From NCBI GenBank assembly GCA_946479505.1, contig CAMLGC010000033.1, forward strand, positions 1 through 26,635: a stretch of DNA of 26,635 nt, given 5' to 3'. The stretch's first letter is position 1. The number at the start of each line of letters is the position of its first letter. The DNA is from an uncultured Sphingomonadaceae bacterium. Lineage in GTDB: Bacteria > Pseudomonadota > Alphaproteobacteria > Sphingomonadales > Sphingomonadaceae. Under the pieces are notes generated by a model. It did not search any database. It was given only the letters and a program-made list of their open reading frames with translations, and had not been told where the DNA came from. A program made the position numbers and the translations under genes. Positions 22,585 to 26,635 of this stretch are shown here, piece by piece.

Positions 22585-23505
22585 TTAGCATCCGCGCTTC
22601 CGTAGCCGCAGGATCGCCCAATCGCCGAGATCGAGTCGTTCGGCCAGCCGATAGCTCTGCCGCCGATAGGCGCGGGCGACCGCGTCGGCCTGGTTCTTGA
22701 GCAGGCCGGCCAGCACCAACTGCCCGCCCGGCGCCGCGATCTCCGCCACGTCGGGCGCGAGGTCGATCAGCGGGGCGGCGAGGATATTGGCGACGATCAG
22801 ATCATACGGTGCGCGGCGCTGGACCATCGCATTGGCGGTGCCGTCCGCGACCGTCAGCGCGAGTTTGCCCATGCCCAGCCCGAGCGGCACGCGATTGGCC
22901 TCGGCGTTCTCGGCGGTCACGTCGATCGCTACGGGATCGATGTCGGTCGCGGTCGCATAGGCGCGCGGCCAGAGGTGTAGCCCTGCAAAGGCGAGCAGGC
23001 CGGTGCCGGTGCCGAGGTCGATCAGATTATCGACGCGGCTTCCACGGCGGCGGATGCGGTCGAGCATGATGAGGCAGCCGGTCGTGGTCTCGTGATGCCC
23101 GGTGCCGAAGGCACGGCTCGCCTCGATGCGATAGCGGCGGATACCCGCCTCGTCGGTGATGTCGTGCGACGAGGTGTGGACGAGAAAGCGCCCCGCGCGC
23201 ACCGGCTCCAGCCCCGCCTGGCTCAGCGTTACCCAATCGGCGTCGGGTACCTTCTCGGGCGTAGCCGTGCTTCCCGTCGCGCCTGGAATCAGCGCGCGGA
23301 TCGCCGCGACCGTGGCCCTGTCGGGCTTGCCTTCGAAATAGGCTTCGAGTCGCCAGTCGTCCGGGTCATCGGGCGCGCGCTCGCTCGTCATCAGCACCGG
23401 AGGCGGATCGAGCGCGGCGAGCGCCGCCATGTCCACGTCGATTCGCTCGGCCTCAGCCCTGGTGCAGGGAAGGGTGAGCTTCCAGCTTCCCATATTACCG
23501 GACAT
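22585..23505 (-). CDS. prmA: Ribosomal protein L11 methyltransferase
   Basis: This 306-residue SAM-dependent enzyme trimethylates ribosomal protein L11. The N-terminal L11-binding domain covers about 1-100. The catalytic domain has RIEASRAFGTGHHETTTGCLIMLD, SAM motif I LIDLGTGTGLLAFAGL (161-176), TDIDPVAIDVTAENAEAN and the PrmA motif IVANILAAPLIDLAPD. The start at ATG 23505 overlaps the SDR gene's stop by 11 bp; ATG 23493 (MGSWKLTLPC) is a good alternative. The length is close to the family norm (about 290). It is probably read through from the SDR gene. Confidence 0.9.
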   Translation of the reverse strand: MSGNMGSWKLTLPCTRAEAERIDVDMAALAALDPPPVLMTSERAPDDPDDWRLEAYFEGKPDRATVAAIRALIPGATGSTATPEKVPDADWVTLSQAGLEPVRAGRFLVHTSSHDITDEAGIRRYRIEASRAFGTGHHETTTGCLIMLDRIRRRGSRVDNLIDLGTGTGLLAFAGLHLWPRAYATATDIDPVAIDVTAENAEANRVPLGLGMGKLALTVADGTANAMVQRRAPYDLIVANILAAPLIDLAPDVAEIAAPGGQLVLAGLLKNQADAVARAYRRQSYRLAERLDLGDWAILRLRKRGC

Positions 23506-24199
23506 AGCTCGCCCCGTTGATGTCGATCACCGCGCCCGTCATCGAGGGCGGCGCCTCGAGCGCGAGGTAGCGGGCGGCGTTGGCGATCTCGGCCGGCTCG
23601 GCGACGCGGCCCAGCGGAATGTCGGCGAGCAGTTTCTCGCCGCCGCGGCTTTCGAGATAATCCTCGGCCATTCCGGTCATGGTGAAACCGGGGCAGATCG
23701 CGAAGGCCAGAATGTTCTCGCCCGCATAGGCGCGCGCGATCGTCTTGGTCATCGCGACCATGCCGGCCTTGGAGGCGGCATAATGCCAATGCGCGGGGCT
23801 GTCGCCGCGATAGGCGGCGCGGCTCGCGACGTTGACGATGCGACCCGCAGAGGCGTGTTCCTGCCAGTGACGTACCGCAAGCCGGCAGAGTTCGGCCGAG
23901 GCGGTCAGATTGACGCGCATCGTGCGCTCCCAGTCGGCGACCCACGCGTCGTGCGGCTGGTCGAGCGGGGAGGCGTCGAAGATGCCCGCGTTGTTGATGA
24001 GGACGTCGATGCGGCCGCCAAATGCATCGAGCGCGGCGTGCCACAGCGCCTGCGGGGCGGCGGCGTCGGTAAAGTCGGCCGGAATGCCGCTCCTGGTGCC
24101 GTGGCCGATCAGGCGGACATCATCGCGGTTGCCGAGCGCGTCGGCGATCGCCGCGCCGATTCCGCGGCTCGATCCGGTGAGGAGGATGTTGGTGGGCAT
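23495..24199 (-). CDS. SDR family oxidoreductase
   Basis: This 234-residue short-chain dehydrogenase/reductase has the TGSSRGIG nucleotide-binding motif (8-15), NNAG at 69-72 and the catalytic Ser126, Tyr140 and Lys144 (VASRAAY; HYAASKAG). Residues FAICPGFTMTGMAEDYLESRGG follow the active site. The C-terminal GASYVR is a typical ending. It should reduce or oxidise a carbonyl or alcohol with NAD(P). ATG is at 24199-24197. Its stop is overlapped by prmA by 11 bp, so the two share a transcript. Substrate unknown. Confidence 0.9.
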   Translation of the reverse strand: MPTNILLTGSSRGIGAAIADALGNRDDVRLIGHGTRSGIPADFTDAAAPQALWHAALDAFGGRIDVLINNAGIFDASPLDQPHDAWVADWERTMRVNLTASAELCRLAVRHWQEHASAGRIVNVASRAAYRGDSPAHWHYAASKAGMVAMTKTIARAYAGENILAFAICPGFTMTGMAEDYLESRGGEKLLADIPLGRVAEPAEIANAARYLALEAPPSMTGAVIDINGASYVR

Positions 24200-24295
24200 G
24201 GATGCCGCTTAGCCGTTCGGGCACCTCAGCGGAAGCGGGACGCCTTCTGATCGGGTAAAGCGAGCGGCAAGACTTCCGATCGTGCTTGCCTCGAA

Positions 24296-24368
24296 CGCTT
24301 CCCCGGCGAAGGCCGGGGTCCAGTTGCGAGCGGTCCGATACTGGACCCCGGCCCTCGCCGGGGAAGCG
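24296..24368. repeat. Long inverted repeat (REP-like) between MCP and SDR genes
   Basis: A 29-bp arm (24296-24324) and its near-exact complement (24340-24368, 28 of 29 matching) are separated by 15 bases. The left arm starts CGCTTCCCCGGCGAAGG and ends GGGGTCCAGT. It lies 42 bp downstream of the MCP stop and can fold into a very stable hairpin that may end MCP transcription. Its style matches the repeat blocks near 4800 and 19170. Confidence 0.75.
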
Positions 24369-24410
24369 CGATAAGAGGGGTGAATCTCCTGTGCCGATGC
24401 GCAATCTGAC

Positions 24411-25775
24411 CTAGGTCGCGACGCTGGCGGAGAATTGGTCGGCGGCGGTGTTGAGATTGCCGAGGCGATCGTCGACGTCGCCGAAATCGCGCTGGAGCGT
24501 GTCGATCTCCGCGGCGACGGTTTCGGTATCCTCGCGGATCGCGGCGATGGTGTTGGACATCGAATCGGCGGCGAGCGCGGTCTCGTCGACCGCGGCGGTG
24601 ATCGCGGTGACGGTCTGGGCCTGCGTTTCCATCGCCGAGCGGATGCGATTGGCCGATTCCTGAACCTCGGAGACGGTGTCGCGGATCGAGACGTTGGTCT
24701 CGACGGTCGAGTTGGTGGCGGACTGGATCGCGGCGATCTTGGCGGCGATGTCGTCGGTTGCGCGCGCGGTCTGGTTGGCGAGGGACTTCACTTCCTGCGC
24801 GACGACCGCGAAGCCGCGGCCGGCATCGCCGGCACGCGCCGCCTCGATCGTGGCGTTCAAGGCGAGCAGGTTGGTCTGCCCGGCAATGTCGCGGATCAGG
24901 CCGAGGATCGATTCGATCGACTTGGCGTGGTCGGAAAGCGTCTCGGACATGCCGACTGCGGCGCCGGCCTGGTCCGACGCGCGCGTCGCGATCTCGGCCG
25001 CGGCCTCGACCTCGGAGCGTGCATCCTCGATCGCGCGGATCAGCCCCGCCGCGGTCTGCGCCGCTTCGCGCATGGCGATCGCGGATTGCTCCGAGGCGGC
25101 GGCGACCTCGCTTGTCTTGCCGAGCATTCCGCGCGCGGAAGTCGCGGCGTTCTGCGCCTGGAGCCGCGCGCGCGAGCCGAGCTCAACCGTCGCTTCGAGC
25201 GTCAGTCCGATCGTGTCTCGGAACTCGGCCGATTGCGCATGGCGTTCGCGGCGCGCGCGCTCGTCTTCGCGGTGGCCGTAATGTTCGGCCATTACCGCGG
25301 CCTCGACCATCGCGAGCCGCTGGATGACGTCGCTGAGGCGGCACGCATCGGCGACGCCGGGATTGGAGGCGCGGATGATCTCGATCACGCGCGTGTGGCC
25401 GCACGACAGGGCCGACAGATACGCGTGCATCGGCACGCCCGCCTTGTGGCAGCGGCCCGCGTTGCGCAGCGCCATCTCGACCCATTCAGCGCTCAGCGGC
25501 CGGGCATATTTCTGGCGGACATAATCGGCGGATTCGCGGCGCTGGCGCATGCGCGCGTCGGGCGACATCTCGCCGCTTTGCGCGCGCATGTCGGGATTGT
25601 CGAAAAACGGCTGGAGGAACGCGTCTGCGATTTCCTGGCAATGATCGGCGATCAGCGCGCTGATCTCGCCGCTCGCCGCCGCGATCGCCCCGTCGCGATC
25701 GTAGGAATGGAGGCGCTGGCGGATCGATTCGATCAGCCCAGCGCGACGGGCCTTCACATCCTGCCGGTCGTCCAT
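24411..25775 (-). CDS. Globin-coupled methyl-accepting chemotaxis protein, cytoplasmic
   Basis: This 454-residue protein has no membrane helix. The N-terminal part (about 10-180) resembles a globin-coupled sensor: a haem-binding region with proximal His110 in [19 protein letters not shown] matches the HxxIGLxPxWY-type motif of HemAT. A linker (residues about 170-200) precedes the chemotaxis signalling helices. The hairpin tip [33 protein letters not shown] is the CheA/CheW contact. No C-terminal CheR tether is visible. It should sense O2 or a redox signal for a chemotaxis array. ATG 25775 has an AGGAG site about 5 bases upstream. It lies 26 bp downstream of a second MCP, with which it shares almost identical DNA in the signalling region. 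Confidence 0.85.
   Translation of the reverse strand: MDDRQDVKARRAGLIESIRQRLHSYDRDGAIAAASGEISALIADHCQEIADAFLQPFFDNPDMRAQSGEMSPDARMRQRRESADYVRQKYARPLSAEWVEMALRNAGRCHKAGVPMHAYLSALSCGHTRVIEIIRASNPGVADACRLSDVIQRLAMVEAAVMAEHYGHREDERARRERHAQSAEFRDTIGLTLEATVELGSRARLQAQNAATSARGMLGKTSEVAAASEQSAIAMREAAQTAAGLIRAIEDARSEVEAAAEIATRASDQAGAAVGMSETLSDHAKSIESILGLIRDIAGQTNLLALNATIEAARAGDAGRGFAVVAQEVKSLANQTARATDDIAAKIAAIQSATNSTVETNVSIRDTVSEVQESANRIRSAMETQAQTVTAITAAVDETALAADSMSNTIAAIREDTETVAAEIDTLQRDFGDVDDRLGNLNTAADQFSASVAT
24513..24929 (-). repeat. 417-bp block nearly identical to 25904-26320
   Basis: Offset 1391 bp. I compared the two strings line by line: the 417 bases agree throughout except for one (G at 24888 against A at 26279). 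The block covers the chemoreceptor signalling tip and C-terminal helix. Flanks diverge at both ends, including TCTCCGC/ATTTCGCT at one border. Confidence 0.85.
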
Positions 25776-25801
25776 GCTCCTGCCCTTCTCCGGTCAACCG
25801 T

Positions 25802-26635
25802 TCAGGCAGCGACCTTCGCGGCGAAATCGCCCGCGCTGTGCTTGAGGCTGCCGAGCCGCCCGTCGAGCGCATCGAAGCCGCTGCCGACATTGTCGATTTC
25901 GCTGGCGACGGTTTCGGTATCCTCGCGGATCGCGGCGATGGTGTTGGACATCGAATCGGCGGCGAGCGCGGTCTCGTCGACCGCGGCGGTGATCGCGGTG
26001 ACGGTCTGGGCCTGCGTTTCCATCGCCGAGCGGATGCGATTGGCCGATTCCTGAACCTCGGAGACGGTGTCGCGGATCGAGACGTTGGTCTCGACGGTCG
26101 AGTTGGTGGCGGACTGGATCGCGGCGATCTTGGCGGCGATGTCGTCGGTTGCGCGCGCGGTCTGGTTGGCGAGGGACTTCACTTCCTGCGCGACGACCGC
26201 GAAGCCGCGGCCGGCATCGCCGGCACGCGCCGCCTCGATCGTGGCGTTCAAGGCGAGCAGGTTGGTCTGCCCGGCAATATCGCGGATCAGGCCGAGGATC
26301 GATTCGATCGACTTGGCGTGATCGCTGAGTGCTTCGGAGGTGCCGACGGCGGCGCCCGCCTGGTCGGAAGCACGCGTCGCGATCTCGGCGGCCGCCTCGA
26401 CCTCGCCGCGCGCATCCTCGATCGCGCGGATGAGGCCGGCCGCAGTCTGCGCCGCCTCGCGCATCGCCACTGCCGATTGCTCGGCGGCCGCGGCGACCTC
26501 GCTCGCCTTGCCGAGCATCCCGCGCGCGAGCATCGACGCCTTGGCGCCCTGTTCGCGCAGCACGACGCCTTCGTCGAGTGCGGTCTCGACCATTGTCACG
26601 ATGCCGTCGCGGAACTCCGCGGTCAGGCCGTCGCG
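25802..26635 (-). CDS. Methyl-accepting chemotaxis protein, signalling domain (5' truncated by window edge)
   Basis: The frame is open to the end of the window and reads [24 protein letters not shown]... into the signalling domain. It contains the same [40 protein letters not shown] linker and the tip [33 protein letters not shown]. The N-terminal sensor is outside the window; the visible sequence aligns with the linker of the downstream MCP, so it may also be a globin-type or another soluble sensor. It ends with stop TGA 25804-25802 and is 26 bp upstream of the next MCP, so they probably form one operon. The internal GTG at 26599 is not the real start. Confidence 0.8.
   Translation of the reverse strand, partial: RDGLTAEFRDGIVTMVETALDEGVVLREQGAKASMLARGMLGKASEVAAAAEQSAVAMREAAQTAAGLIRAIEDARGEVEAAAEIATRASDQAGAAVGTSEALSDHAKSIESILGLIRDIAGQTNLLALNATIEAARAGDAGRGFAVVAQEVKSLANQTARATDDIAAKIAAIQSATNSTVETNVSIRDTVSEVQESANRIRSAMETQAQTVTAITAAVDETALAADSMSNTIAAIREDTETVASEIDNVGSGFDALDGRLGSLKHSAGDFAAKVAA
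25904..26320 (-). repeat. Second copy of the 417-bp MCP block
   Basis: This is the partner of 24513-24929 in the upstream chemoreceptor gene, in the same orientation and reading frame. One mismatch lies at 26279. A direct repeat of this size can drive recombination that would delete or fuse the two genes. Confidence 0.85.

Noticed and set aside
24435..26054. 539-codon plus-strand frame across both chemoreceptors
   Set aside because: Antisense to two recognisable MCP signalling domains and made of repeated Gly/Asp/Arg sequence.
1..26635. Search for tRNA, rRNA, CRISPR, transposase, phage and integrase features
   Set aside because: None recognised by eye on either strand; no attachment-site pair was found around the 463-3281 island.

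Overview
This is a high-GC chromosomal window from an alphaproteobacterium. Sphingomonadales is the most likely order (inference). The support is an F1Fo-ATPase inhibitor zeta subunit (DUF1476), a small BolA / CGFS-glutaredoxin cluster, BlaI/M56 and DUF2721 genes of the kind common in that order, and GC-rich paired hairpins scattered between genes. Every coding stretch reads as ordinary bacterial DNA. I found no tRNA, rRNA, CRISPR array, transposase or phage gene.

Layout. (1) 1-462 is the C-terminal end of class I ribonucleotide reductase beta (nrdB), with a hairpin terminator. (2) 519-3281 looks like a small accessory island. It holds an overlapping DUF4160/DUF2442 pair (toxin-antitoxin-like), an unrecognised reverse-strand gene, a gene-poor stretch, and a two-gene type II restriction-modification system: an MT-A70 adenine methyltransferase translationally coupled to a BglII/BstYI-type endonuclease. 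(3) 3299-8520 is metabolic and miscellaneous: a Baeyer-Villiger-type flavoprotein monooxygenase, an exported amidase-signature hydrolase, two overlapping small membrane proteins (DUF2721, DUF4345) and a CelD/BcsL-like acetyltransferase that seems to lack part of its C-terminal core. (4) 8573-11736 is a leucine operon: leuC, a 37-residue exported peptide, leuD and a quinone-oxidoreductase-like MDR gene. (5) 11808-14011 is a compact operon: ATPase inhibitor zeta, BolA, monothiol glutaredoxin GrxD and a GT4 glycosyltransferase. (6) 14318-16342 is a BlaI repressor and M56 (BlaR1-like) membrane protease, with a clear double operator upstream and a frameshift in the protease's C-terminal region. (7) 16703-19130 holds an MBL-fold hydrolase overlapping a DUF4230 membrane-anchored protein, then an unrecognised polytopic membrane protein. 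(8) 19237-24199 holds nadA, an alpha/beta hydrolase plus TIGR02117-type pair, phenylalanine 4-hydroxylase, and prmA overlapping an SDR oxidoreductase. (9) 24411-26635 holds two tandem cytoplasmic methyl-accepting chemotaxis proteins. The first has a globin-coupled sensor domain. The two share a block of about 417 bp that is identical except for one base.

The best leads are the restriction-modification / DUF4160-DUF2442 island, the BlaI double operator with its frameshifted protease, the leuC-leuD micropeptide, the apparently internally deleted acetyltransferase, and the near-identical block in the tandem chemoreceptors, which suggests recent gene conversion. No wholly new multi-gene system can be claimed from the sequence alone.
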